Assembly: GCF_900103695.1 (NCBI RefSeq)
Contig: NZ_FNHF01000004.1
Location: forward strand, 62,001-126,000
DNA: 64,000 nucleotides
Direction of reading: 5' to 3'
Source of the DNA: Sediminibacillus halophilus
GTDB lineage: Bacteria > Bacillota > Bacilli > Bacillales > Amphibacillaceae
The translations under genes were made by a program, and so were the position numbers. Positions 8,880-17,461 of this stretch are shown one piece after another; position 1 is the first letter of the stretch, and the number at the start of each line of letters is the position of its first letter. The notes below the pieces were generated by a model, which made no database searches, was not told where the DNA came from, and worked only from the letters and a program-made list of their open reading frames with translations.

Positions 8880-9575
8880 ATGCAGGATATTTCTATTTTG
8901 ATAGCAGACGACGAAAAGGAGATTGCCGACTTGATTTCCATCCATCTGGAGAAAGAGGGATATCGCCTTATCGTGGCAGCGGATGGTGAAGAGGCGCTGG
9001 ACATAGTGCGGCGTCAATCCATTGATCTGCTTGTTTTGGATATCATGATGCCGAAGATGGATGGATATGAAGTGACTCGCCAGATTCGGGAGCATTACAA
9101 TATGCCGATTATTTTTTTGAGTGCGAAGACTTCAGATTTTGACAAGGTTCAAGGGTTGGTGATCGGGGCGGATGATTATATGACAAAGCCCTTTAATCCA
9201 ATTGAATTGGTTGCCAGGGTCAATGCACAGTTGCGCCGATTTAAGAAATGGAATCAAAAGCAGGCAAAACAAACTTTCGACTTGGAGTTCGGTGGTTTGC
9301 ATATTTCACCTGATCAACGAAGTGTGTTGCTGTATGGGGAAGTAATCGAATTGACGCCGAAAGAGTTTGATATTTTGTATTTGCTGGCCAGCCATCCGAA
9401 GAAAGTTTTCAGTGTGGAAAATATCTTTCAGCGAGTGTGGGATGAAGCGTATTATGAGGGAGCCAATACCGTGATGGTTCATATCCGTACCCTCCGGAAG
9501 AAGCTGAAGGAAGACAAGCGGAAAAACAAATTTATCAAAACAGTTTGGGGCGTTGGATATGCATTCGATGGGTAA
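8880..9575 (+). CDS. OmpR/PhoB-family response regulator, VanR-like
   Basis: Response regulator of 231 residues. The receiver domain (about 1-120) has acidic pair DD at 10-11, phospho-acceptor D54 in LVLDIMMPKMDG, Ser/Thr in FLSAK and Lys in DDYMTKPF. The C-terminal winged helix (about 135-231) contains VIELTPKEFDILYLLASHP and VMVHIRTLRKKL. The reading frame overlaps the kinase gene by 17 bases, so the two are cotranslated. It resembles VanR, and the linked VanS-like kinase and VanY-like peptidase support a role in sensing or remodelling peptidoglycan. Confidence 0.92.
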   Translation: MQDISILIADDEKEIADLISIHLEKEGYRLIVAADGEEALDIVRRQSIDLLVLDIMMPKMDGYEVTRQIREHYNMPIIFLSAKTSDFDKVQGLVIGADDYMTKPFNPIELVARVNAQLRRFKKWNQKQAKQTFDLEFGGLHISPDQRSVLLYGEVIELTPKEFDILYLLASHPKKVFSVENIFQRVWDEAYYEGANTVMVHIRTLRKKLKEDKRKNKFIKTVWGVGYAFDG

Positions 9576-10680
9576 CCTGTTACGCAGTTTTCGATCGAAA
9601 ATGGTAATGCTATTCGGTTTGAGTATGCTGCTTTCCGGGCTGGTGACATATGTAATCTATAAAGGTTTGCAATATTATTATCATACCATGGTTGATTACC
9701 AGGATCCGATCACACGCTTGCGGGCATTTATTCTCCAGGTGGGGGATATTAATTTCTTTTTAATCATTTTTATCCCGGTTGCGATATTGTTTTTCTTCAT
9801 ACTTACGAAGCCTTATTTAACTTATTTCGATGAAATATCGAAGGGAATACACTACCTTGCCCGAGGAGACTTTCAACAAAGGATTGCCATCCAGACCAAC
9901 GATGAATTCGGAGATATAGCACAAGACATCAACCTGGCAGGAGAGAAACTGAAAGAGGCGATTGAGAGAGGTGATTTTTCAGAGAGCAGCAAAGACCAGC
10001 TGGTGGTGAATTTGGCGCACGATTTGAGGACCCCACTTACCTCTGTATTGGGATATTTGGAGCTGATATTGAAGGACGACAGCTTGTCCGAGGAGCAAAA
10101 GAAGCATTATATCACCATCTCCTATACGAAATCCCAGCGACTGGAAAGACTGATTGATGAATTGTTTGAGCTGACAAGGATGAATTATGGCATGTTGAGC
10201 GTTGAAAAAACACCGTTAAACCTAAGTAATTTACTGAATCAATTAACGGAAGAACTATATCCGGTTTTTGAACAAAATCAATTGGCCGCCAGGTTGGAAA
10301 TTGTTCGGAATTTGCCGATTTCGGGAGACGGTGAGCTGTTGGCGCGGGTATTTGAAAACCTACTGGCTAATGCGATCCGCTATGGACAGGATGGTCAGTT
10401 CGTCGATGTGAAGGGGTATAGGGATGCAGATGACGCGGTGGTCCAAGTCATCAACTATGGAGACAGTATATCAGAAGATGAATTGCCCTACTTGTTCGAT
10501 ATGTTTTATAAGGGGGATAAAGCCCGTGCGCACCAGGAAAACAGTACTGGTCTCGGCTTGTTCATCGCTAAGAACATCATGGAGCAGCATGGCGGTACGA
10601 TTACTGCGGACAGCAATTTAATCCGTACGGTGTTTGAAGTCCGAATGCCGCTGAATGAAGAGGAAATGAACCAGACTTAG
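9559..10680 (+). CDS. Sensor histidine kinase, VanS-like
   Basis: Membrane histidine kinase of about 373 residues. Two transmembrane segments (about residues 10-30 and 65-88) flank a short extracellular loop and are followed by a HAMP-like linker (GDFQQRIAIQTNDEFGDI). The H box NLAHDLRTPLTSVLGYLE carries H154. The N box is NLLANAIRYG, and the G2 region is STGLGLFIAKNI. The near-identity of the H-box region to VanS-type kinases and the pairing with a VanR-like regulator support the label. The start is ATG 9559 behind GGGG at 9547-9550; ATG 9568 is possible. The signal is unknown. Confidence 0.9.
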   Translation: MHSMGNLLRSFRSKMVMLFGLSMLLSGLVTYVIYKGLQYYYHTMVDYQDPITRLRAFILQVGDINFFLIIFIPVAILFFFILTKPYLTYFDEISKGIHYLARGDFQQRIAIQTNDEFGDIAQDINLAGEKLKEAIERGDFSESSKDQLVVNLAHDLRTPLTSVLGYLELILKDDSLSEEQKKHYITISYTKSQRLERLIDELFELTRMNYGMLSVEKTPLNLSNLLNQLTEELYPVFEQNQLAARLEIVRNLPISGDGELLARVFENLLANAIRYGQDGQFVDVKGYRDADDAVVQVINYGDSISEDELPYLFDMFYKGDKARAHQENSTGLGLFIAKNIMEQHGGTITADSNLIRTVFEVRMPLNEEEMNQT

Positions 10681-10783
10681 AAGCCGTTCTCAATACTTTA
10701 AGAAATATTTAAACTTTACCCCACTTCTTTTTTAAACAGTTTTTCCTATTCTATAACCAGCTCGGAATGAGGAGGAAACAGAA

Positions 10784-11635
10784 ATGAAGAAGTGGGTTTT
10801 ATTATTGTTGTTAGTATTAATCGGTTTTGGTTATTTTTACGGAGATAAGACTAGTCCTATATTACACGATAAGGTAAAAATCGAGGAAAAGGAAGGTTTC
10901 CGGAATACTGAGAAAATAGAAGTTGGAAAAGAGCGGATATATGAGGGAGAGCTGTTATTGGTAAATGAGCAGTATCCAGTACATGAAGAAAGCGTCAGAC
11001 AAGACATAGTAGAATTGTTTAACCACCCGGAATTGACGAAGAACTATGGACTGCTAAACAATGACATAAAGCTATCGGCGGCTTTAGCCGAGGACTTTTC
11101 TTCGATGGTACAAGCTGCTGAACAAGATGGAGTAAATCACTTTCTCATAAGCAGCGGTTATCGCGGTTTCGAAGAACAAAATCGATTGTATCAAGACATG
11201 GGGGCAGATTATGCATTGCCAGCAGGAAAGAGTGAACATAATCTCGGACTGTCACTTGATGTTGGATCGACTGAGGCTGAAATGAGGATAGCGGAGGAAG
11301 GGAGATGGATAGAAAAAAATGCATGGAAGCATGGATTTATCCTCCGTTATCCAAAGAATAAAACGGCAGTCACCGGCATTTCCTATGAGCCGTGGCATAT
11401 TCGTTATGTTGGCTTGCCGCATAGTGCGGTTATGCACGATAAAAACCTTGCGTTGGAAGAATACCTTAAGTATTTGAAACAAGAAGAAAAAATAACAGTT
11501 GAAGTGGATGGAAAAACATATGTCGTTTGTTACTATCCGATATCGGAAACCACAACCATCGAGGTGCCGGTGGATGGCGATTATTCTATATCCGGCGACA
11601 ACATCGGCGGTGTCATCGTGACATCGGAGAAATAG
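10784..11635 (+). CDS. D-alanyl-D-alanine carboxypeptidase, VanY/M15B family
   Basis: Peptidase of 283 residues with an N-terminal membrane anchor or uncleaved signal (WVLLLLLVLIGFGYFYG). The M15B zinc site is visible: SSGYRGFEEQNRLY, then SEHNLGLSLDVG (His and Asp ligands), then YEPWHIRYVG (catalytic Glu and third ligand His). It would trim the terminal D-Ala from peptidoglycan stem pentapeptides outside the membrane. A C-terminal tail of about 55 residues follows the catalytic domain. It starts 103 bases after the VanS-like kinase with a strong GAGGAGG site, so it is the likely target of that two-component system. No vanH/A/X genes are present. Confidence 0.9.
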   Translation: MKKWVLLLLLVLIGFGYFYGDKTSPILHDKVKIEEKEGFRNTEKIEVGKERIYEGELLLVNEQYPVHEESVRQDIVELFNHPELTKNYGLLNNDIKLSAALAEDFSSMVQAAEQDGVNHFLISSGYRGFEEQNRLYQDMGADYALPAGKSEHNLGLSLDVGSTEAEMRIAEEGRWIEKNAWKHGFILRYPKNKTAVTGISYEPWHIRYVGLPHSAVMHDKNLALEEYLKYLKQEEKITVEVDGKTYVVCYYPISETTTIEVPVDGDYSISGDNIGGVIVTSEK

Positions 11636-11732
11636 AAAGAAGGGAAGCCGCAGAAAAAACGTGAATGGAAAAAACTCATAGAAACCTGAGAGAAGGTTTT
11701 CTACAAGTCGTAGGGCTTTGCCAGATTGGATA

Positions 11733-12119
11733 TCACTGTGCGACAAATGTATTTTTACTGTTCGGTCCCAGATTGTCACCGCCGTATCCGGACATGCCTT
11801 CCAGATTCACGAAGCATGGAATGACTGTATAGTGTACGCCAGGGGTAGCATTAACACTAAATGTCAGCAGAAAGCGACTGTTGGAATCGTCCATTGGACG
11901 AATGATGGCCATGTTGGGAGTGAGACTGTTTGTTGGCAGCAGCATCATGTCATTTCTACCTAGGGTGGCAATATCGGAGGGAGTGGCCAGGTTGTTCCGT
12001 ATCCAATAATTTTGTACGTTCATGGCCGAACGTAAATCTGTCGGCTGGTCATAAACAAGCTCGATTTGATTCGGAGCTATTTGCGTGGCGGAAAGAAGAA
12101 TCGGATGGGACACCATCAT
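11733..12119 (-). CDS. Conserved-looking hypothetical protein, beta-rich
   Basis: Frame of 128 residues that I do not recognise. The sequence ILLSATQIAPNQIELVYDQ, alternating hydrophobic residues and a terminal YGGDNLG stretch, resembles an Ig-like or SbsA-type beta-sandwich; this is a weak guess. There is no signal peptide or membrane segment. The start is uncertain: AAGGAG lies 16 bases before ATG 12119, and a better spaced ATG at 12126 is in a different frame that soon stops. A start-region frameshift or sequencing error is therefore possible. It stands alone between unrelated genes. Confidence 0.5.
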   Translation of the reverse strand: MMVSHPILLSATQIAPNQIELVYDQPTDLRSAMNVQNYWIRNNLATPSDIATLGRNDMMLLPTNSLTPNMAIIRPMDDSNSRFLLTFSVNATPGVHYTVIPCFVNLEGMSGYGGDNLGPNSKNTFVAQ

Positions 12120-12232
12120 AGGACATTGGGCGACACTCCTTGTTGAAAAGTAGGCTGTTAAGCCACTTTATTATATGAAGCAAAGGAGAAAATGTAACTT
12201 CTGCCCCGGTCTGACGCCATTTTGTTAATCAG

Positions 12233-12406
12233 TTAATCGAAATGGTTTTTCTCTTTGTGCTGCAAAATCTTTTTCATCTTTTGATGCAACTCTATTAAAT
12301 ATTCCTGATTATCCTTCAAGCCTTTCAACTGCTTCAAAATAAAGATCAAACAGCTAAGTATAACGAGTATAAATAAAATTAATCCCAAGTCTATAAAAAA
12401 ACTCAT
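12233..12406 (-). CDS. Small single-pass membrane protein
   Basis: A 57-residue protein starting MSFFIDLGLILFILVILSC, with one transmembrane helix (about 5-27) then a basic, coiled-coil-like cytoplasmic tail ending in HKEKNHFD. ATG 12406 has a strong TTGGAGGGA ribosome site; the longer frame to 12460 does not. It resembles the many small uncharacterised membrane proteins of Bacillaceae. Function unknown. Confidence 0.6.
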   Translation of the reverse strand: MSFFIDLGLILFILVILSCLIFILKQLKGLKDNQEYLIELHQKMKKILQHKEKNHFD

Positions 12407-12488
12407 TTTCTTCCCTCCAAATATATGTTTCAGTATATCAGGAAGCTGTAACGCAAGCATCCATCTTTAAAAAGGCAACCCGTCCCAG

Positions 12489-12518
12489 TTGAATTTCGTG
12501 TCTAATCCTCTATATAAT
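12489..12518 (+). promoter_or_regulatory. SigA-type promoter of the OppA-like gene
   Basis: TTGAAT (12489-12494) and TATAAT (12513-12518) with an 18-base spacer, 35 bases upstream of the proposed start codon. Confidence 0.65.
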
Positions 12519-12553
12519 GAAAAACATTGCAGCAAAGAATAGGGGGAGAAAAA

Positions 12554-14212
12554 TTGGGATACATAAGAAAATTTTTACCGATGGTGACACTGGTGCTTTT
12601 GTTGGCAGCCTGCAGTAATAATCAAACCAGCGAAACAAGCGATGGAGATCAAGGCGGAGAAGAAGAGAAAGTGCTTCAGCTAAGTGCTCCGGGGGAAATT
12701 CCTGGACTGGATCCGACGATGGCAGACAACGATTTCAGTTTTGACATGATCAATCAGGTATTTGAAGGATTATACCGTCTTGATAAGGAGGGGAAACCTG
12801 AGCTTGCCCTTGCAGCAGAAGAGCCGGAAGTAAGCGAAGATGGAAGAATTTATACCTTCACCATTCGAGAGGATGCGAAATGGTCGGACGGATCGGCTGT
12901 TACGGCTGGTGATTTTGAATATGCTTGGAAAAAAGCGGTCAACCCAGATACAGCAGCGGCCTACGGACCGCAGTTTGAGGAGATCGTCGCCAACGCTTCC
13001 GAGATTCTTGTCGGTGACAAGCCGGTCGATGATCTCGGCGTCGAAGCACTTGATGAACATACCTTGAAAGTGACCTTGGAAAACCCTGTGCCATTTTTTA
13101 AGGAACTGCTGACAACGGCGATTTTCTTCCCGCAGCCTGAAGACTTTGTCGAGAAGCAGGGGGAAGCGTATGCGAGAGATTCGGAGCATATTTTGTTTAA
13201 TGGACCGTTTGTCATGGAAGACTGGTCGGGCACTGACACGTCGTGGACCTTCCAAAAAAACGATCAATATTGGGACAAACAAGCGGTGAATGTCGACAAA
13301 ATCGAAATGAATGTTGTCAAAGATACATCGACGGCTGTGAATCTTTATAAAAAGGATCAGCTGGATCGTATTGAATTGACCGGCGAATACGTTGATGAAT
13401 ATAAAGAGAGTGAAGAATACCATACCTTCTTGACTGGTGCTACTTCTTACTTGAAAATGAATCAGGGCAAGGATGGAGAAACCACTGATTTAGCCAATTT
13501 GCATATCCGCAAAGCAATCAACATGGCATTGGATAAACAAAAAATGGTCGATACCATTCTTAATAATGGTTCCATCGTTGTCAATGGCAACGTGCCAAAG
13601 GGACTGGCTGAAAATCCGGAAACCGGTGAAGATTTCCGTGTCGAAAATGGCGATTTGGTTGAGTATGATGTTGAGCAGGCTAAGGACGAATGGCAGCAAG
13701 GACTTGATGAGCTTGGCAAAGATAAACTGGAGTTCACATTGACTACTTCAGATTCTGGTACGTCCAAGCAATTTGCCGAAAACCTCAAATATCAGCTGGA
13801 ATCGAACCTTCCCGGAATGACGCTGAACGTCAAAAGCGTCCCGCCTAAGGCAAGCATTTCAGCAAATGTGAACCAGGAATACGAACTGATTTTGACAGGG
13901 TGGAACGGTGACTACCAAGATCCGTTGACATACTTGAACCTGTTCATTACAGACAGCCCGGGAAATCACACTGGCTATTCGAACGAAGAATATGACCGCC
14001 TTGTCCTTGGAGCCAAATCTGATTTGGCCAACAAGCCGCAGGAACGATGGGATGCCTTGCTGAAGGCGGAGAGAATGCTGATTGAAGACAGCGCCGTGCT
14101 CGTTCCGCTGTATCAGAAAGGCAGTGCCTATTTGCAACAGGATTATGTGAAGGACCTGATCACCTACCAGGTGAGTGCCGATAATTATAAATGGGTCGAC
14201 ATAGAAAAATAA
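12554..14212 (+). CDS. Oligopeptide ABC transporter substrate-binding lipoprotein (OppA family)
   Basis: Solute-binding protein family 5 lipoprotein of about 552 residues, the usual OppA/DppE size. The signal peptide ends with lipobox LAAC near residue 22. Family landmarks are PGLDPTMADNDFSFDMINQVFEGLYR, TFTIREDAKWSDGSAVTAGDF and LTGWNGDYQDPLTYL. The start is TTG 12554 behind AGGGGGAG at 12541-12548; the ORF extends upstream without a better site. A single promoter and terminator enclose it, so it is transcribed alone. The permease and ATPase genes are not nearby, and the protein presumably docks to an Opp or Dpp complex encoded elsewhere. Confidence 0.92.
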   Translation: MGYIRKFLPMVTLVLLLAACSNNQTSETSDGDQGGEEEKVLQLSAPGEIPGLDPTMADNDFSFDMINQVFEGLYRLDKEGKPELALAAEEPEVSEDGRIYTFTIREDAKWSDGSAVTAGDFEYAWKKAVNPDTAAAYGPQFEEIVANASEILVGDKPVDDLGVEALDEHTLKVTLENPVPFFKELLTTAIFFPQPEDFVEKQGEAYARDSEHILFNGPFVMEDWSGTDTSWTFQKNDQYWDKQAVNVDKIEMNVVKDTSTAVNLYKKDQLDRIELTGEYVDEYKESEEYHTFLTGATSYLKMNQGKDGETTDLANLHIRKAINMALDKQKMVDTILNNGSIVVNGNVPKGLAENPETGEDFRVENGDLVEYDVEQAKDEWQQGLDELGKDKLEFTLTTSDSGTSKQFAENLKYQLESNLPGMTLNVKSVPPKASISANVNQEYELILTGWNGDYQDPLTYLNLFITDSPGNHTGYSNEEYDRLVLGAKSDLANKPQERWDALLKAERMLIEDSAVLVPLYQKGSAYLQQDYVKDLITYQVSADNYKWVDIEK

Positions 14213-14232
14213 TAATGAAATAGTTGAAAAGG

Positions 14233-14277
14233 CCATTCTGTTGAGGGGGAGAAACCGCGACGGAATGGTTTTTTTTG
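14233..14277 (+). terminator. Rho-independent terminator after the OppA-like gene
   Basis: Stem CCATTCTGTTG (14233-14243) with CGACGGAATGG (14258-14268, two G-U pairs), followed by eight Ts. Confidence 0.8.
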
Positions 14278-14434
14278 TAAGAAGCTTAACTGGTCTTATA
14301 AGCAAGACTCGGGCAAATTTCGGAAAAGAAGACATTGTTTCCCGACAACGGGGCACATCCCGCCATGACTGTAACAAGTGGTTCTTTAAATAAGTAAATC
14401 ACAATACTGCACAATGATTGTTCATTAATCTAAA

Positions 14435-14449
14435 CTGAAAGCGTATACA
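14435..14449 (+). promoter_or_regulatory. Likely CcpA-binding cre site and PTS operon promoter
   Basis: CTGAAAGCGTATACA fits the cre consensus WTGNAANCGNWNNCW at every position but the first. A TACAAT -10 element follows at about 14469-14474, so the cre overlaps the -35 region and would mediate carbon catabolite repression of the galactitol-type PTS operon. Confidence 0.65.
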
Positions 14450-14501
14450 ACGCTCTTTTTTTCCATGCTACAATGAAATCAGCAAGAGGGGGTGATGCAG
14501 T

Positions 14502-16583
14502 TTGGACGATCGCAGTGATCGAATCTTAAAAGAGATACTGAATTATCCTGGAACAACAAGCAAGCAGTTGGAAAAGAAGTATAATTTGTCGCGTCGTCAG
14601 CTTGGCTATAGTCTCGGCAAAATTAACAGCAGACTGAAAGAGAACAAATTGCCCGTCATTGAAAGGACTAGGCAAGGCCAGTTTTTGATCGGCCAGGAAG
14701 TATATTTTTATTTCAACCGGGATTCCGAGGCCATCGAAGAGGCGGGAGCACCCGTCTTATCGGAAAAACAGCGTGTATATTTAATAGCGTTGATGCTGAT
14801 CAGCAGGGAAGACTTATCCCTCTATCATTTCACAAGTGAATTTTATGTCAGCAAAAACACCATATTACAGGATTTGAAATTGGTGGAGGAGCTTGTCGGG
14901 AAATTTGATCTTTCTGTACGCTATTCCCGTAAACGCGGCTATCTTCTGGAAGGAAACGAGTTTCAAGTGCGGCGTTTGTTGACATATACCACGAACAAGA
15001 CGCTGGAAATGGTCAATGGCAAGACACACTTTCAAAGCATAACCGGCATTGGAGAAGCAGAGATTCAGGCACTGGCAGAAAGAGTCGGTGTAGTGGAAAA
15101 AGAGCTCGACTTGAAATTCACTGATGAGAAGTTGACCACGATGCCGTACATCCTATCTCTGGTCATCAAAAGGATCGACAAAGGGTGCTTGATCAATTCT
15201 TTTTACATCAAATATGAAGAACTGTCAGATACCAAGCAATACCAGGCGACGGAAAAAATATTATCCGACATCGGGCCAATTCCGATGGAAGAACGACTGT
15301 TCATCACGCTGTTCCTCCTGTCCACCAATGTTTATTGGTCGGGTTTTCTGACAGAAGAAACGATTCCCAATCTGATCAGTGCGCTCAGACATATGCTGCG
15401 GTTATTTGAGAAACGGGCATGTATTACCTTGCAGGATAAGGATCAGCTGCTCAACAAACTCCTTTTGCATGTCAAACCGGCCTATTATCGGATTAAATAC
15501 CAGCTTACGGAAATGACGGAACATCCGTATGAACAGAACAAGCAGCTGCAGGAATTGCACCATTTGGTGAAGCAGTCTACCGGACCGCTGGAGGAGCTGA
15601 TCGGATTACCGATACCGGAAAGCGAAACAAGTTATTTAACGCTGCTGATTGGCGGATGGATGACCAGACAGGGGGATGATATCCGTAAGAAGTGGAAAGC
15701 AATCGTTGTTTGTCCAAAAGGTGTATCAGTGTCCAGGATGATGTACAGCGAGCTTCGTCATTTGTTTCCGGACTTTATTTTTCTCGATACCTTGTCGATG
15801 AGGGAGTTTCAGGAGTATCAATTGGATTATGATATCGTCTTCTCCTCTGTTCCGATAAACACGACAAGGAAACTGTTCATTGCCAATCCGATTATGGAGC
15901 AGGAAGAAAAGGAAAGGCTCAAAAAGCAAGTGATGCTCGAGCTTAGCGGGGTTTTCCCCTCTGACATTGATATAGATGATTTGCTCGAGGTCATTTCTGA
16001 CCATGCTGACATTCGAAATGAAAAGCAGTTGGCCACGGCTCTTTACCAATATATCCACCGTGATCCTAATGCCGCGATAAAACGCAGCAGCTCCGAGCAG
16101 GATGGCCTGACTCTGGCCGATTTGTTGAGACCGGAACTGATTACACTCAAGCAAACAGCCGGCTCGTGGGAAGAAGCGGTCCGGATTGCGAGCGGTCCTT
16201 TGCTGGAAAGCGGGACTGTCACGGAGGGTTATGTCGAGGCGATGCTGGGGCATGAAAAAGATCCATATATTGTACTTGCGCCGAATATGGCGATTCCCCA
16301 TGCTGCGCCTGATCAGGGGGTCCGGAAAGTGGGGATGAGCATGCTCCGTCTGGAAAAAGGGGTGCCCTTCACAGAGGATTACTCGATTCAAATCATTGTA
16401 GTTATCGCAGCTGTGGATAAAAAGAAGCACTTGAAGGCCTTAATCCAGCTAATGGAACTGGCCAGATCAGAAGAAGCACGCAGCCAAATTATGAACGCCG
16501 ATACCCGTTCCGCCGTTCATGCCGTGATTCAACAATATGCCGACACGTATTATTTCCAACAAGGTAGCGAGGTGGAGACATGA
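14502..16583 (+). CDS. PRD-containing PTS transcriptional regulator (BglG/MtlR type)
   Basis: Regulator of 693 residues with five visible parts. An N-terminal helix-turn-helix (TSKQLEKKYNLSRRQLGYSL) is followed by a second HTH (SEFYVSKNTILQDLKLVEEL, about 105-125). Two PRD domains span about 185-390. A GatB-like EIIB module begins at KAIVVCPKGVSVSRMMYSEL (its Cys is visible), and a C-terminal EIIA-like domain (about 545-690) has the phospho-His in MAIPHAAPD. Such proteins are activators phosphorylated by HPr and the cognate PTS. The start is TTG 14502 after an AGAGGGGG site. Its stop overlaps the EIIA start by four bases, so it is the first gene of the operon it controls. Confidence 0.9.
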   Translation: MDDRSDRILKEILNYPGTTSKQLEKKYNLSRRQLGYSLGKINSRLKENKLPVIERTRQGQFLIGQEVYFYFNRDSEAIEEAGAPVLSEKQRVYLIALMLISREDLSLYHFTSEFYVSKNTILQDLKLVEELVGKFDLSVRYSRKRGYLLEGNEFQVRRLLTYTTNKTLEMVNGKTHFQSITGIGEAEIQALAERVGVVEKELDLKFTDEKLTTMPYILSLVIKRIDKGCLINSFYIKYEELSDTKQYQATEKILSDIGPIPMEERLFITLFLLSTNVYWSGFLTEETIPNLISALRHMLRLFEKRACITLQDKDQLLNKLLLHVKPAYYRIKYQLTEMTEHPYEQNKQLQELHHLVKQSTGPLEELIGLPIPESETSYLTLLIGGWMTRQGDDIRKKWKAIVVCPKGVSVSRMMYSELRHLFPDFIFLDTLSMREFQEYQLDYDIVFSSVPINTTRKLFIANPIMEQEEKERLKKQVMLELSGVFPSDIDIDDLLEVISDHADIRNEKQLATALYQYIHRDPNAAIKRSSSEQDGLTLADLLRPELITLKQTAGSWEEAVRIASGPLLESGTVTEGYVEAMLGHEKDPYIVLAPNMAIPHAAPDQGVRKVGMSMLRLEKGVPFTEDYSIQIIVVIAAVDKKKHLKALIQLMELARSEEARSQIMNADTRSAVHAVIQQYADTYYFQQGSEVET

Positions 16584-17086
16584 ATGATTTCTATTTTGAA
16601 GAAGCCAACATACTTTTAAATCTGGAAGCAGAAAACGACAAAGACGTACTAGTTCAGATGGGGAGAAACTTGCAGGAGCTTGGTTTAGTTCATGAGAGCT
16701 TTATCGATGCGATTGTCGCCAGGGAGGAAGAATTTTCAACCGGACTTCCTACCAGCACCATTTCCGTGGCGATACCCCATACCGATATCGAACACGTGAA
16801 GCAGAAGTCCATCAGTATTGGGGTATTAAAAAACGAAGTGGGGTTCGGGGTGATGGGTGATCCCGAAGAAACGACGCGGGTCAAGGTAGTGTTCATGCTG
16901 GCGATGGATGAAGCTCATTCACAGCTTTATCTATTGCAGCGGTTGATGAGCATTTTTCAGCATAACACCATGTTGACCACAATCGCCCAGGAGCAAGACA
17001 AAGCAAAGATTGTCAGACTTGTGAAATCAGAGTTGGACATAATCAACGAAGGAGGAGAAGTGACATGGCAAAAAAACAAGTACTAG
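16580..17086 (+). CDS. PTS sugar transporter subunit IIA (galactitol/fructose type)
   Basis: EIIA domain protein of 168 residues. The phosphorylated His is in VAIPHTDIEHV (about residue 72). It takes phosphate from HPr and passes it to the EIIB encoded next. Overlaps the regulator by four bases and EIIB by 22 bases, so the three are translationally coupled. Confidence 0.9.
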   Translation: MNDFYFEEANILLNLEAENDKDVLVQMGRNLQELGLVHESFIDAIVAREEEFSTGLPTSTISVAIPHTDIEHVKQKSISIGVLKNEVGFGVMGDPEETTRVKVVFMLAMDEAHSQLYLLQRLMSIFQHNTMLTTIAQEQDKAKIVRLVKSELDIINEGGEVTWQKNKY

Positions 17087-17349
17087 TTGCCTGTGGTGCA
17101 GGAATAGCAACATCGACCATCGTAAATAACGCAATCGAGGAAATGGCCAAAGAACATCAACTTGATTTGGATGTCAAACAAATCAAAATAGCAGAGGTGA
17201 ACAGCTATGCAGAAACAGCGGATCTTCTGGTAACGACAGCGACCATTCAAAAAGAATACGACTTTCCGGTTATCACGGCGCGTTCCTTTTTGACTGGTAT
17301 CGGAGTAGAAGATACCAAAAAACAAATACTCGATGCATTGCTGAAGTAG
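17065..17349 (+). CDS. PTS sugar transporter subunit IIB, galactitol type
   Basis: Small EIIB of 94 residues. The active Cys (C10) lies in the loop VACGAGIATST, the GatB-type signature. It relays phosphate from EIIA to the sugar during transport by the EIIC. A strong GGAGGAG site precedes ATG 17065. Confidence 0.92.
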   Translation: MAKKQVLVACGAGIATSTIVNNAIEEMAKEHQLDLDVKQIKIAEVNSYAETADLLVTTATIQKEYDFPVITARSFLTGIGVEDTKKQILDALLK

Positions 17350-17393
17350 AGGAAAATAACGGGAGGAGCAACAGTCTTGGTATGGGTGAAACA

Positions 17394-17419
17394 CTTTTTG
17401 TGAAATTTTTCACAAAAAG
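17394..17419 (+). other. Intercistronic hairpin between EIIB and EIIC
   Basis: Perfect 11-bp inverted repeat CTTTTTGTGAA / TTCACAAAAAG (17394-17404/17409-17419) with a five-base loop, in a 112-base gap between otherwise overlapping PTS genes. It lacks a proper U-tract, so mRNA stabilisation or partial termination is more likely than full termination. Confidence 0.55.
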
Positions 17420-17461
17420 AAACCTTTTTAGACGCCAATTAAAAAATCAGGGGGGATGAAA

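Noticed and set aside
11681-11699. Terminator after the VanY-like gene
   Set aside because: AAACCT/AGGTTT forms only a short stem without a real T-run; not strong enough to annotate.
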